64,000 nt of DNA from Hyposmocoma kahamanoa (Eukaryota; Arthropoda; Insecta; Lepidoptera; Cosmopterigidae), in assembly GCF_003589595.1 (NCBI RefSeq), contig NW_020653713.1:3386574-3450573 (forward strand). Reading direction: 5' to 3'. The notes beneath the pieces are model-generated. The model was given only the letters and a program-made list of their open reading frames with translations. It ran no database searches and had not been told where the DNA came from. The position numbers were made by a program, and so were the translations under genes. Of the stretch, positions 21,491-32,659 are shown piece after piece (position 1 is the stretch's first letter; each line of letters begins with the position of its first letter).

Positions 21491-21730
21491 ACCCGAAAAG
21501 TTGGTTTGTTTAAAAAAAACAAATATTTTTAATTTAGTTTAGGAAATGAAACTATTTTTCCGGATTTAAATCGCGTATATTTGTTTTTTCAAACAAACCG
21601 ACGTTTCGGGCCCTTTACAGGTCCCATGGTCACGGTTGACAGTCAACGCGAAAAATATACGCGATTTAAATCCGGAAAAATAGTTTCATTTCGTATGTGT
21701 AACAATCGCGAAAACCTAAGAACTCGATAT
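21491..21730. repeat. palindromic family P, both arms
   Basis: Left arm: GGAAATGAAACTATTTTTCC, AAATCGCGTATATTTG and CAAACAAACCGACG. Core: GGCCCTTTACAGGTCCCATG. It continues into a re-inverted ACGCGATTTAAATCCGG flank ending AACCTAAGAACTCGATA. The repeat is thus built of two opposed copies of the same flank around the core. Confidence 0.82.
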
Positions 21731-21734
21731 TTAA

Positions 21735-23300
21735 TTTAGTTTTGTCGTGTTTAGGAATTGGAAACACTGGGAAACAAATTCTCGCCTGCTGTCCATATTT
21801 GCCTAACACACTATCGTTTATTTCTTTCCTGTTATTGGGTTAAGTGATTTTAAGTTGGTAGTACCGAGAATAGGTTACCACAAAGCGATTACTATGTAAG
21901 TGTTACAACGTGCAAGCGGCAAATTACTGCCTCAAACACCGAAATACCCACCGTAATGAGGAGCGACTTCACCCAAATAATCTTCGTTGAGCAGCATAGT
22001 TTATTCAGTGACTTGCCACTCTTGCCAGAATGGTTTAGCTGTAAACAAACTTGTATTGAGTTGAGAACTGTGTAACTTTAATTACCAAATTTTAGTGGTC
22101 ATCTTTAATGTTACATAAGTGATGTTGTTTTGGTTGGCTTGCGAACTTAAAATGTTCGATAAATAGGTAAAATGTTATAGAATATTAACATTTACATTGT
22201 GTAAGAGACGGTAAATAAGAAATTACTAACGAGGGTGTATTAGAAGCCCGAAGCCAAAGGCTGAGGGCTTTAAAACTAGAGTTTTGTATTTTTTTTCCGT
22301 CCGTGATTGTTACAATATTTTTCAACATATTTGCGACGAAAAAAATACAACATAAATAAGGTTCACAATACAACAATAATGGATTTGACAAATGGCGGCT
22401 TTTTTTTTAATTCTTCCATAAATAATACACTCGAACTAAAATGTTGTAAAAAACAAATACGCATACAGCTATGATGTATTATTGTAAAAAAAATGTGGTA
22501 AATTTTTATACAGAATTAAAATTCATTTTTAATAATTAAATAGTATAACATGGCTGAATTACAATAAAATTTTAGTTTAGATAAGTAACCTCCTTGCTTG
22601 AACTTGAATTTGACCTATGTAAAGAAGTCATGCCACAAATTAAAAAAAAACTTCTTACCAACCATGGTTGTAATGGAAAGAAATAAGTCCCGTGGGCTTT
22701 ATTTGGGGCATTATAGTCAAGTTACCGTTTACGAGTGTGAGGAAAAATTTGTTAATAACATACTTATGAGAAAATATTTTTTCTACTCGTGTACTTTATT
22801 TAATCTGTCAATTATAATTTTTGTTTTTTTTTTTATTTATTAAGGCTTTGGCAAAGCCATCAGCCTAAACATGAAGTTTAAATATGTTTCCGTAAATATG
22901 GCCGCCACAAAGAGGATAGGCAATTTGAGGCGGCGTGCTTGGGTTGACTCGGGATTCCTTAAAACGGGCCGATATGGGTATTTTAGTTCGAGATTCGTAT
23001 AATTTCGCGTTTTAATCTTCGATTAACGCACAATAGCACTATCCTATTCCACTTTAAACTAGATTTCACAAAATAATTGAAAGTCAAAATAAAAACGACA
23101 CTTTTCCCTCCAAAAGGTCCGAGCGAATGTCAATTATAATTTCATAAACCATAGAGGCGCTCTTTTTAGTTCTGAATCAAAATTCTATTATCTATGGTAT
23201 TCGTCATTGAGTTGAAATAGTGGTTTAAGTGACTGTTACATAATGAAAAGCATCAAAATACGAGCGTGGGTTAATGAAACGAGCTGTCAGGCGAGTTTCA
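21735..23300. other. intergenic DNA, no gene recognised
   Basis: Short frames, e.g. 22598-22843, have no recognisable domain. A perfect GGCTTTGGCAAAGCC palindrome sits at 22845-22859, and a related CCGAAGCCAAAGGC motif near 22250. Confidence 0.4.
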
Positions 23301-23306
23301 TAAAAA

Positions 23307-23516
23307 CATAATAATAACGCACACACTCAACATAGCCCCGCACTAGGGAAACCCTGTGTCGCGGGTGCCACGGACTCACACATAGACAATCACAAATTAC
23401 ACCCAAACTCACGAGAGAAATAAATGTAGGCCATACAAATATTTCTCCCGGCCCGGGAATCGAACCTGGGACCTCTGCGTGGCAGTCCGGCATGGTAACC
23501 GTTCGGCCACGAAGGC
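23307..23516 (-). mobile_element. SINE-A copy 4
   Basis: Reverse orientation; head boxes and body intact, with a (TTATTAT)n tail. The 91-codon minus-strand frame over it is a repeat artefact. Confidence 0.93.
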
Positions 23517-23519
23517 AGT

Positions 23520-24120
23520 TAAACAAGTGTTTTAACGCCTTATTATGTACAGTTACACACACTGTTCAGGAATCTCACGTTTCGACCGGCATTGCGGCAT
23601 TGATCAGAGCAGAGTAGTAATTATTAGTAAAAATAATGCAAAAAGCACTTTCTCAAGCGTGTCACGCAACCGTAGTTTTTTTTTAATTCATTGACAAACT
23701 AATGTCGGCCCCAATTACGAGTATCATATCGTTCGATATCAAGTAACGTGCGAGATTTGCCAAAATTGTTTGCTATTTTCATTTTATTTCGAATAAAACG
23801 TCATCTCGACTGATATTAGAATTGAGGTCGAATCAAATTGTTTTGTTTTTCAGAGATGTTCGAAATTTGAATGTAATAATAAAATCGAATTTGATGATAA
23901 TATTATATGAAGCAATAACAACATTTTCACAGATAAGCAATTTGTTCTAACAAAACTTGTGCTGGTCGTAATTTGCGATTTTTGAACACATCATAGAGCG
24001 TTTATGATTACGTGTGTAGATGAAATGTCATTAAAATTCTGTACACAGAACTATAATGAGTTTCGAAATAGAATGTCGTATTTTTGCTAATTAAATATCA
24101 TTTAGGATGCTATTTAAACG
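23520..24120. other. intergenic DNA, nothing recognised
   Basis: AT-rich spacer without recognised gene or repeat. Confidence 0.4.
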
Positions 24121-24435
24121 ATGTACAGCCTCCTGATTGGTTAAATTGACTTAAAAATCTTGCAAGCGCGCCATAAATCTTGATATAAAAATGATTGGTT
24201 AAAAACTAAGCGGTACATGGCCAGATCCATTCTATCTCTTTGGTTTTTTTATTTTGTAACCTTTATTTGCTTCATCTAAATATATGAAGAGGCTGTATGG
24301 TAGAACCTTTGTCTACCCTAATAAATGGGTAAAAAATTATTTAAAAAAATTGCATGTGTTCTTGTGGAGTGTTATTAAAACATATTTTATGTTTTTTTTG
24401 GTTATGTTTGATTATTTTATTTACTCGTAGAAAAA

Positions 24436-24562
24436 GTATTGTATGCAATCATTACATAATTAAGTCTTAAAATCATGAGATTTATCGCACCTATTACTTA
24501 GGCCACCCGGCAAAACCTCGTGGCCTAAATTCGGTACTCAACTTTAAGAAACCCCATTATGC
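24436..24562. mobile_element. inverted-repeat element F, copy 1
   Basis: TTAGGCCAC and GTGGCCTAA form a central hairpin. The outer arms (ACATAATTAAGTCTTAAAATC and the reverse of TTTAAGAAACCCCATTATG) are partly complementary. About 110 bases match 31208-31325 in opposite orientation. Confidence 0.55.
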
Positions 24563-24587
24563 AAACCATTGAGAAGACAGAAGAGCT

Positions 24588-24705
24588 TGCCTTTACTTAT
24601 TTATGCCGCCGAGCAGTAATGTGATCATTACTGCGGTCGGGTTTTGAAGGGTTAAAGGTGTTGGTGAAATTACAGGCACATGTGACTTGTTAAAGATATT
24701 AACTA
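24588..24705 (+). mobile_element. SINE-C partial copy
   Basis: First of three SINE-C segments in a row. It covers TTATTTATGCCGCCGAGCAG to CACATGTGACTTGTTAA. Confidence 0.83.
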
Positions 24706-24755
24706 CTTTGTGCCACAGTACATTTGTGACAACGTTATAAACACTAATATATATA

Positions 24756-25006
24756 GTAGCAGGAGAGCTTCTTTTGAAATAGTTCGTCCAGGGAAGCACC
24801 GCTACCTTACCTATTTCTGCCGCCAAGCAGTAATGTCACCATTACTGTGTTCCGGTTTTGAAGGGTGTTGGTGAAATTGCAGGCACATGGGACTTATCAA
24901 CTTATATCTCAGGGTGACGGGCGCAGTGGCAGTGCCCGCCAGATCTTGTGATTTAAAGCACTGAGTGGTACTACAACTGTTACGGACTGTCACTTAGCAC
25001 CACTCA
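24756..25006 (+). mobile_element. SINE-C copy
   Basis: Head (GTAGCAGGAGAGCTTC) to GGTACTACAACTGTTACGG, with the last tail segment cut short. Confidence 0.88.
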
Positions 25007-25021
25007 GAAAAAAAACATCCA

Positions 25022-25284
25022 TAATGCATTAGCAATAGAGGTCCCTGTGAAAGAGTTCGTCCAGGGAAATACTGCCACTTTACTTTTTCTGCCGTCAAGC
25101 AGTAATGTGAGTATTTTGGTGAAATTACATGGGACTTGTATGTCTCAGGGTGACGGGCGCAGTGGCAGTGTCCTTCAGATCTTTGCGATTTAAAATTCCG
25201 TGTGGCAATTCGACTGCTATGAACAGACGTGTCGCTTAACATCAAGCGCACGATTTGTTCGTCTCGACACTTGATAATATAATA
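25022..25284 (+). mobile_element. SINE-C copy, with small deletion
   Basis: Head to tail in plus orientation, missing about 30 bases around the GTTCCGGTTTTGAAGG section. It is followed within 20 bases by LINE 3' UTR copy D2. Confidence 0.88.
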
Positions 25285-25303
25285 ATCTCAGTACAGAGTA
25301 CTA

Positions 25304-25730
25304 AAAAAACCGACCTCAATAGTACGTGGAATTACATCTATTTGCCAAGTTTTATTGAAATATCCCCTAGTTCGCCACTATACAGGACTTGACACAGGAG
25401 ATAATAAAAATCGGTTCTCACTACTCAAAGCATATTGAGAGAGAAAAACGCCTTGAATTGGAGAATAGCAAAACCAACCAATAAAATAATTGCTCCTTAA
25501 GTAAAATTTAGGCGCTGTTTATAAAAATGAATGTTCATGTGTGACCGACCAGCCACCCTTACAGGTGGATGATTTTCTTCAAAATGAAATGGGACTATTA
25601 CGGAGTACCCTCGTTCCAACAAACAGAGAATCATGAAAATCGGTTCACAAATACCGGAGTTATCGTATCGTAACAAAAAAAACATACAGTCGAATTGAGA
25701 ACCACGACCTTTTTTTTAAAGTCGGTTAAA
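25304..25730 (+). repeat. RTE-type LINE 3' UTR, copy D2
   Basis: Contains ACCGACCTCAATAG, ATCTATTTGCCAAGTTTTAT, GAAAATCGGTTCACAAATAC and CGGAGTTATCG, and ends with GTCGAATTGAGAACC and AAAGTCGGTTAAA. A segment near 25390-25560 is unlike the other copies and may be an insertion. Confidence 0.75.
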
Positions 25731-26105
25731 AAAGTTAGTTTACTTTTGTTTCTCATTAACATTATGTCTGTAATAGTTCAGTCTGTTAGAAGTTTAATAT
25801 TGAGCACTGACAGAAATGTGCTAATATGCCTTTCAATGTGGATCAAAAAATGTCTTATTTATGGTACGTCGCTACTAGAAACATAAATAAGTAATGTAAG
25901 TCTAATGAAGTCATTAATATTAACTTAAACGTATTTGTGGAGACCAAAATAGGATCAAGAGACATTATAAATGGGGGTGGGCTGATTCTATAAATGTGTA
26001 CGCGACTCGTAATTTAGGAACAGTGTTAAGTAACTATAATAAATGTTCGTCTTTTTAGTCAAACTTTATATTATAGGCGGTTTGTAGGATATAAAAATAA
26101 ACATT

Positions 26106-26613
26106 GAGTATATAACCAGAAATGGAGACGAAATGTCATTAAATTTGTTTGAAAACTATTCTGCCGAATCATTACGGTGACAACTGCGCTCCGATTGGCC
26201 AGCCCGAATTGGAAACAATTGACGGGTGTCGTCAATTGTTTCACTTCACATCGACCAGTTTAACTTGAGCTTTGCTGTAATGGACGTAAATTGAAAAATT
26301 ACATATTTAATATTTAATTACCCGTTGAAAAATGTGATTCCGTTTATTTTGTAATTAGATTGTTTGCTGTTTTTTACACATCACCGAATAAAACAGGATA
26401 TATTGTCTTTATTACAATAAATACAGAATATTATTAGAATATACGGAGACGTACAAACAGGTCAGTTGTTGGCGCAGTACTGTTTTAGCATTCTAATTTG
26501 TGATTTAAGTGCAAACGAGAGATGACATATAAAAGTGATATAAGACCCACTTGCCTGATAAGTTGCCAGGGATGGATGGCCCATAATTCGTCTCTATTTC
26601 TGGTTATATACTC
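26106..26613. mobile_element. inverted-repeat element G, copy 1 (508 bp)
   Basis: Ends GAGTATATAACCAGAAAT and its complement ATTTCTGGTTATATACTC are exact, with further pairing around GAGACGAA. A second copy of the same length in reverse orientation is at 42352-42857. No coding capacity. The target duplication is unresolved; AT flanks both copies one base out. Confidence 0.78.
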
Positions 26614-26619
26614 GATGAC

Positions 26620-27400
26620 AATAAGTGACATATTTTTAGTCGATATAATGCAGCGACATGTGACATATTCTTACATGATATAAAGGTTGTTGGTAAAAAT
26701 AAACGATTGATATAACAAGTTTCCATCTAACATACCGATGGCATAACTTATTTATTTATTTAAGATTTACCAACATTTGATTATTACAATCTTAATAATG
26801 TCAGCTAGGAACACCTTAAAACAGTTACTGGTAAATACCACTTGCAATTAGTAAAAGACAATAAATAAGACTATATAATTTTACATCAAATAAAAGGGAA
26901 AATCAATAACAGTTAATTACAGCGGCAGCAACTAAAATTAAAATAAATTTACTACAAAAAAAACTACACAAGAATAAAAGTACGTACTTGTTGAGTAAAT
27001 AAATTAACAGTAATAAAAAAAAGGTAAAACAAAAAGTACATATTTCATTAATTGGAAGTATAACGGAACGTATCCTGCTAGGTGAGTCACTGTGAACATC
27101 AAATCGGTCACTATGTTCATTTACCAGTTTGCTTAGCCTTGAGATGGGAGTTTGGTACAAAAACTGTTTTTCATGGTGGTGGATACAGAGGAATTACTTT
27201 ATTCGGAGGGTATCTAACTGGAACACGTAACAAAGTGTGCATTTTATATAAACATTTCAGATATAACATTCACTGAGTATAATGTATTGCTTAAAAATAT
27301 AATTACAATGTTTTTAGGTGCAATTACAAGCGCAGCCAGTAGTATTGGGCTCGAAAAAACATAAAAATAAATTTGTAGAAAGAAAAATATTGCTAAAGCC
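26620..27400. other. intergenic AT-rich DNA, nothing recognised
   Basis: Short frames (26903-27160, 27082-27276) lack any recognisable motif. Confidence 0.4.
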
Positions 27401-27403
27401 AAG

Positions 27404-27645
27404 TTTTTTATATCAAGTGACGGGAGGAACAAGTCGTGCACCTGATGTTTGCACCTGAGTTTTAAATCGCAAAGATCTAGGGGCATTGCCATTACACCCG
27501 TCACCCTGAAACATAAGTTGACAAGTCCCATGTGCCTGTAATTTCATCAGCAACCTTACCCTTCAAAACCGGAACACAGTAACGCTGACATTATGCTTGG
27601 CGGCAGAAATAAGTAAGGTGACGTACTTCCCTGGACGAACTCTTA
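27404..27645 (-). mobile_element. SINE-C copy
   Basis: Near complete on the minus strand, from TGATATAAAAAAC-side tail to the TCGTCCAGGGAAGTACG head; the region around the ACAGGCGTG block is deleted. Confidence 0.88.
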
Positions 27646-27879
27646 AGTTTATCGTTAGCTTAACTGTTTTTTATATCTTAGTGTAACCGACAGAATCGAT
27701 ATTAAAAAATCATAACGTAAGCGTCTCCCCACTTGTTATCGCAAGTGACATAGTACATCACTATTTCGTTGTTTACTATAAACAAAGTGGCAAAAAAGTA
27801 TTACATCGTGTTGCATATTTTTAATCGCAAGTGTTACCTATGCAATACGTCAACGAGTACCTTTACTAGGGCTAAATAG

Positions 27880-28290
27880 TCTCCTTCCAGAGCAGGCAAG
27901 ACCAAGAAATTGCTAGAGGCACTGAAAATGCCTGGAGAAGCGTTATTAAGCACGTATTGGTCCATGAAAGATCGAATGGGGGGTACACTCCCAATATCTT
28001 TTAAAAAGAAGGTGATGGACACATGCATCCTCCCCATACTAACTTAAACTTATATACAGACTTGGTCACTTACAAAGATCCAAAAGTCCAAACTCGGGTT
28101 CTATCAACGAGCAGTAGAGCGCAGCATGCTTGGTGTGAAAAGGACCGAGCGAATTCGGAACATGACAGCTCTCAAACTCAGATTGCTGATGTAGACCATA
28201 AAGCTGCGACACTGGAAAGGAGTTAGGCTGGCCATGTCCACCGCATGCCTGAAGACCTGTGGGCCAAGATAACCACCCAGTGGAGCCCCA
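27880..28290 (+). pseudogene. RTE-type LINE reverse transcriptase remnant
   Basis: Frames read SMKDRMGGTLPISFKKKVMD, TCILPILT, and then KSKLGFYQRAVERSMLGVKR, TERIRNMTALKLRLL and LRHWKGVRLAMS, i.e. the RTE segment ending at the GH(I/V) block. Several frameshifts. It runs directly into a different LINE type at about 28290. Confidence 0.8.
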
Positions 28291-28445
28291 AAAGGGTAAG
28301 ACTCCTACTTTTCGTGATATATCCATACCGATAGCCGATTGTCTCCAGCTACTTGGAATGGACCTATCGTCCAATTTGAACTTTGGCAGATACGTTGAAC
28401 CCATGGCCAATAATGCAGCAAGGAAGCTTGGCATCCTTTCCAGGG
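28290..28445 (+). pseudogene. CR1/Jockey-like LINE RT fragment
   Basis: Frame PTFRDISIPIADCLQLLGMD, then LSSNLNFGRYVEPMANNAAR and KLGILSREIHYY matches the segment just after the catalytic motif in CR1/Jockey RTs (the LLG...LNFG...A.KKLGIL pattern). It is fused in the same orientation to the RTE piece before it. Confidence 0.7.
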
Positions 28446-28937
28446 AAATTCATTATTATATATTAAAATTTATTTTAGTATCTTATTTATATGTAGAAAT
28501 ATTTTAAATAAACCGTTTTTTGTTGTTTACACTAAAACGGCAGTAATGGCTCGATTTGATATACCTAATAATTTTATCCTTGAAATGATTGAATTTTCAA
28601 TTAGGAGCCAACTTTCCACTTTCACAACACAACTTTCAGTTATTCAAAAGTTTAAGCTTGCCTTCGTATTCTAACATGTTATTAAAATTTATCATTTGTT
28701 TTGTTGTAGTACAAAATGTTTACATACATACATGCGTAACTTTGGGTTCAAGGAATTACATATTGAAAGGTGAAGGTAGAAATGATTCAGGCCTTTGCTG
28801 GTAGATCACTGCTTATTTGTATTGCGTATTTATGCATTTACAAAAAACTTTGTTGGCTGGGAGCCGACAGAGGTGTTTAGCTTCCATAAAAAACTTTTTA
28901 TTGTCGCGGAACTGGACATACGTAGCCAAATAATACT

Positions 28938-29213
28938 GTAATAGCAGTAGAGCTGTTTGTGAAAGAGTATCTTCAGTGAGGTACTACCACTTTACCTGTT
29001 TCTGCCGCCATGCAGTGATGCGAGCATTGCTGCGTTCCGGATTTGAAGGGGGTGCTGGTAAAATTACAGGCACATGGGACTTTCCAACTTACGTCTCGGG
29101 GTGACAGGCGCAGTGGCACTGTCCTTAGTGGCACTGCAACTGTTATGGACAGGCGTGACGCTTACCATCGGACGCACGAATTGTCCCTTCACTAAGTTAT
29201 CATAAAAAAAGAA
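28938..29213 (+). mobile_element. SINE-C copy, near full length
   Basis: From AATAGCAGTAGAGCTG to the TATCATAAAAAAAG tail. About 25 bases around the CAGATCTTTGCGATTTAAAG block are missing. Confidence 0.92.
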
Positions 29214-29339
29214 ATAACTGAAATTCTCAATGATCTACCAGGCACAGTGCTGAGTAACATAGTGGGTGACGTCAAGAAATGTAAAACTATTTTGACGAGA
29301 CACTATCTTGGTTTGTAGTATAATATCTATGGCACCTAT

Positions 29340-30030
29340 TTAAATGTAGACTACTTGGTACTTGTAATGGGCTGGTGTCCGCAACTCGACGTCAAAGCGC
29401 CTATTTTGCATGTGGTGGGTGCAGGGTCCTACTTGTGCTACCCAACCTCCTCCAGGAATCTCAGCAGCCTCCTCGGTTTGCGGAAGACTTCGGTACTTCG
29501 CCCTGTAGTTGGCCACGCCGGAGCACTGTAGTAGGATATGCGCAGCCGTTTCCTCCCCCTCCATGCATGCTCTGCATAGAGGGCTGTCTGTGATACCTAA
29601 ATTGAAAAGGTGTTTATTGTATGGACCATGACAGTTAGGGCGGCAGTTAGAGTGTAAAGCTCTTGCCTTTTGAGTTTAATTAATATTCGAGATAGACTGG
29701 CATTGACCGTTGGGAGTGCTTCTCTCGCCTGTCTACAAACCGTAAGGGTGGTCCATATGTTATTATGTGAAGATTTTGTATCTTTGTGTATAGTTGTTCT
29801 GGACCATTGGTAGGGGAGGGACGCTATGGGTTCTGGTCCTACAGCGTCCGTCTCCGACCCTTTTCTGGCTAGTTCATCAGCTGCATCATTGCCACGTGAG
29901 CCGCTGTGTCCTTTAATCCACAGTAGAGTTACGTGGTTGTGTATACATACTCCCATGAGTGCTTGATGGCATTCATAAATGAGCCCTGAGTTTATGTCGT
30001 AGCTATTCAGTGCTTGAATTACTGACATGA
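29340..30030 (-). pseudogene. LINE RNase H domain and C-terminus
   Basis: The minus strand (30028 to about 29640) reads ALNSYDINSGLIYECHQALM, VTLLWIKGHSGSRGNDAADE, LARKGSETDA and PTVNASLSRILIKLKRQEL. GNDAADELA holds the last catalytic aspartate of RNase H. A frameshift near 29640 leads to KHLFNLGITDSPLCRACMEG and HILLQCSGVANYRAKYRSL, the terminal zinc-binding stretch. This order (RNase H then CRAC...H...C) is typical of I/R1-group LINEs. The N-terminal half of the RNase H fold is missing. Confidence 0.92.
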
Positions 30031-30555
30031 TGTAGACTATACTCTAGAATTAATTAACATTATAGTGAATTGTAAGCTAATTTAAGTGTCGAGCTTATTA
30101 GCTCGTCGCTAGGTGGTTAAACCACTAAGTTTTTGCGGTAAAAAGAGTCGTTTTTTGTAATTTTTTTCTTAAAATTGAATAAGTAAATTTAAAAAAAATC
30201 TAAAAAAAGAAATAATATTAATGAAAGAATGTAGTTATATTTGGCGCAAACGAAACCGTAGGCAGTCATTAGAAACGTCACAGCTATGTCTATCCCTTCA
30301 CTGTTAACTCGAAGCAGTAAATGTAATTGTAGGTGATTAATCACTTTCTCAGACGAGGGTGTCGTTACATGCGCACACGACAGCTTTATAGTGTCAACTC
30401 TTTTGTATTTCCGTCTGTATCCCAATTTAAACACCCTAGTTCTGTCCTCGTACGAATCAATATTTCGTTTAGGTGATATAAGACGAAAATATTAGAGAAA
30501 GTATTTATATCGCGTACTGATAAAGTTTTTAAAAACACGATACTTATTTATATCT

Positions 30556-30796
30556 ATATCACACTTTGTTGCGATCTACATCGGAATACGCCATCTTAAT
30601 ATGGAATCCGTTTTACAAGTTGTGTACTAACTCCCTTGAAAGTATACAGAAGAAATTTCTGAAGGTGGTTTTAACTACAGATGTTTCCAGTACCGTACCG
30701 AATGAAAGAATGATGTTTGAATTTGGTATGTGGAGTCTTGAAGTCGAGTCGAGGGTAGAGAACTTCTTGAGTCCATATTTCTCTATAAAATCATAA
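30556..30796 (+). pseudogene. Jockey-like LINE RT C-terminal fragment
   Basis: Frame LRSTSEYAILIWNPFYKLC, then NSLESIQKKFLKVVLTTD matches the (L)R(S)xLEYA...WNP...IE.VQKKFL block of LINE RTs. An 80-codon relic. Confidence 0.83.
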
Positions 30797-30956
30797 ATAA
30801 TTATAAACTATTGCTTGTTATGAGCCAATCTCCAAAATTAAATATAAAGTACCCGCCCATTTTGTCGTACCAATATTGGCAAACGCTCTCCATTTTATAG
30901 GATGTGTTGCAATTGTAATGATTGTTTCCAGGACGTGGATATATTTATTCGTTCTG

Positions 30957-31216
30957 GGTAGTACTGCCACTTTACCTATTTCTGCCACCAAGCAGTAGTG
31001 TGAGCATTACTGCGTTCCGGTTTTGAAGGGTACGGGTGCTGGTGAAATTACAGGCACATGGGACTTGTCAACTTATGTCTCAGGGTGTCGGGGCAGTGCC
31101 CTTCAGATCTTTGTGATTTAAAGCTCTGAATAGTACTGCAACTGTTATGGACAGGCGTGTCGCTTACCATCAGGAGTAAGAGTTATTCGTTCCGTCACGT
31201 AGGTATTATTAAAAAA
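30957..31216 (+). mobile_element. SINE-C copy, lacking the extreme 5' end
   Basis: Starts at GTAGTACTGCCACTTTACC and runs to the poly(A) tail TTATTAAAAAAAAAA. It directly abuts element F copy 2. Confidence 0.92.
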
Positions 31217-31325
31217 AAAATATTTTATGCAATCGTTACATAATGGGGGTTCTTAAAGTCGATTACCGTGTTTAGGCCACGAGGTAAGTAATAGATATGA
31301 GACCTAATTTTGTATTTAAGTCCTG
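31208..31325. mobile_element. inverted-repeat element F, copy 2
   Basis: ATGCAATCGTTACATAATGG, TTCTTAAAGTCGATTACCG and TTTAGGCCACGAGG match the reverse complement of 24436-24562. The central hairpin arm is only half present. Confidence 0.55.
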
Positions 31326-31329
31326 TCAG

Positions 31330-32340
31330 GTCTAAGGAACATTTGTTTGTGTTCGATTTTTGCTTTAATGAATTATAATTGATAAATTGTTAAACTAGTG
31401 CAATCACATGTTTCCCGCGAAACGAATACCTTAATTGGTCTCGACTATTTCCACAGTTTTTGAAGCCCGAAATATTCACCAACGAATATTGTTAAGGAAA
31501 AATTTAAATTCTCGTGTAGCATACTGAAGACGTGGTTTTTATTAAAGCGAAAAAATGCCGAATAGCTCCGTGTAAGGTTGTACCCGGCGGGAGGCTTTTA
31601 TAAGGCGGACAATAAATCAGGGCGGGAAAATATTTAAAAGCTTGGTGCGGCGAGATTTCTTGGTGGATGCTGCTTGTTGCTGTTGAAAGGTCTCTTGTAT
31701 GCTTCATGTATCTAACAGAGTTGTGGATATCAATAGCTGATTTAAACTGTTCCACGTGCTAAACTCATCATTGCTGTGTGTCGCTTTATTTAATTGGGAG
31801 TAGAAAAGTCCGGTCTATTCTGAATATTAAACTATATTCTTCTCAGCCATTGTGGCTCATAATCTGGGATCATGTCATCCAGGACTAGCTTAAGCAGTTT
31901 GTAGAAAATCATTCTATGGACGTGGTCAGTAATGGCGACATTTTGTTTCTATACTATCCAAGAGATTTCAGATAATTTTCGTATTAGCAAAGTGCAGACC
32001 GAAATAGATTAAAATCCAGCAGTATTCAGCGAACAATTTGAATGGAGCGTATTGTTTCGTAGTCAATCTGGCGAAGCTGGATCCAGTATACGGTTGATAT
32101 AGATTGATCGTATATTTAGGTTATATACTTCATAAAGCTTGCATATAACAGACTTCGTGCGGCCTAGCGATTTCAATTCATACGACGTAGTCAAACTTTG
32201 ATTTAAAAGTATATTATTACGTCGTTTCGAGACCAATTTTCTAATCCAAAGTGGAACAAACCAAATCCAGTGGGCGTCCACAGTGTGGCAGAACATGGCT
32301 CGTTTCCTGCTGCATGAAATACCATCTCCTGCTATCGAAT
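31330..32340. other. unassigned region with open minus-strand frames
   Basis: Minus-strand frames at 31504-31755, 32063-32296 and about 31850-31960 (including DHVHRMIFYKLLKLVLDDM) are longer than the local average but were not assigned to a family. It may be a decayed element. Confidence 0.3.
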
Positions 32341-32659
32341 ATTATGTAACGCCCCGGGTATAAGGAAAAAGATCCACACCCCCACTAATATTTTTAGGGT
32401 AAAAGCTAATTTCGCTAAATTTTTGTGCAGGTTATCGTCATTGTAGTTAACGGTAGTTTTGGATATATTTTTACGAGTTTAATAGTTGTGGTTTTGTCGG
32501 AATTCGTGATGAAAAGTACACTTATACTTGACAAAAAGTCTGTCCACTTAACTCCCAGCTGTTAATATTGTGGGCTCTTGATGAAAAGGTTCCAGGTTTA
32601 TATAGGGTTAAAGAATATCTATTTCTCACTAGAAATACAAATTCACTTGGGTTGTTTAA

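Noticed and set aside
24121..24302. Possible MITE with ACAGCCTC ends
   Set aside because: Only about 10 paired terminal bases (TACAGCCTC and GAGGCTGTA) and no clear duplication; could be chance.
24593..25251. Series of minus-strand ORFs
   Set aside because: Frames over SINE-C copies; the repeat is non-coding.
28066..28434. 122-codon minus-strand ORF
   Set aside because: Antisense to RTE and CR1-like LINE motifs on the plus strand.
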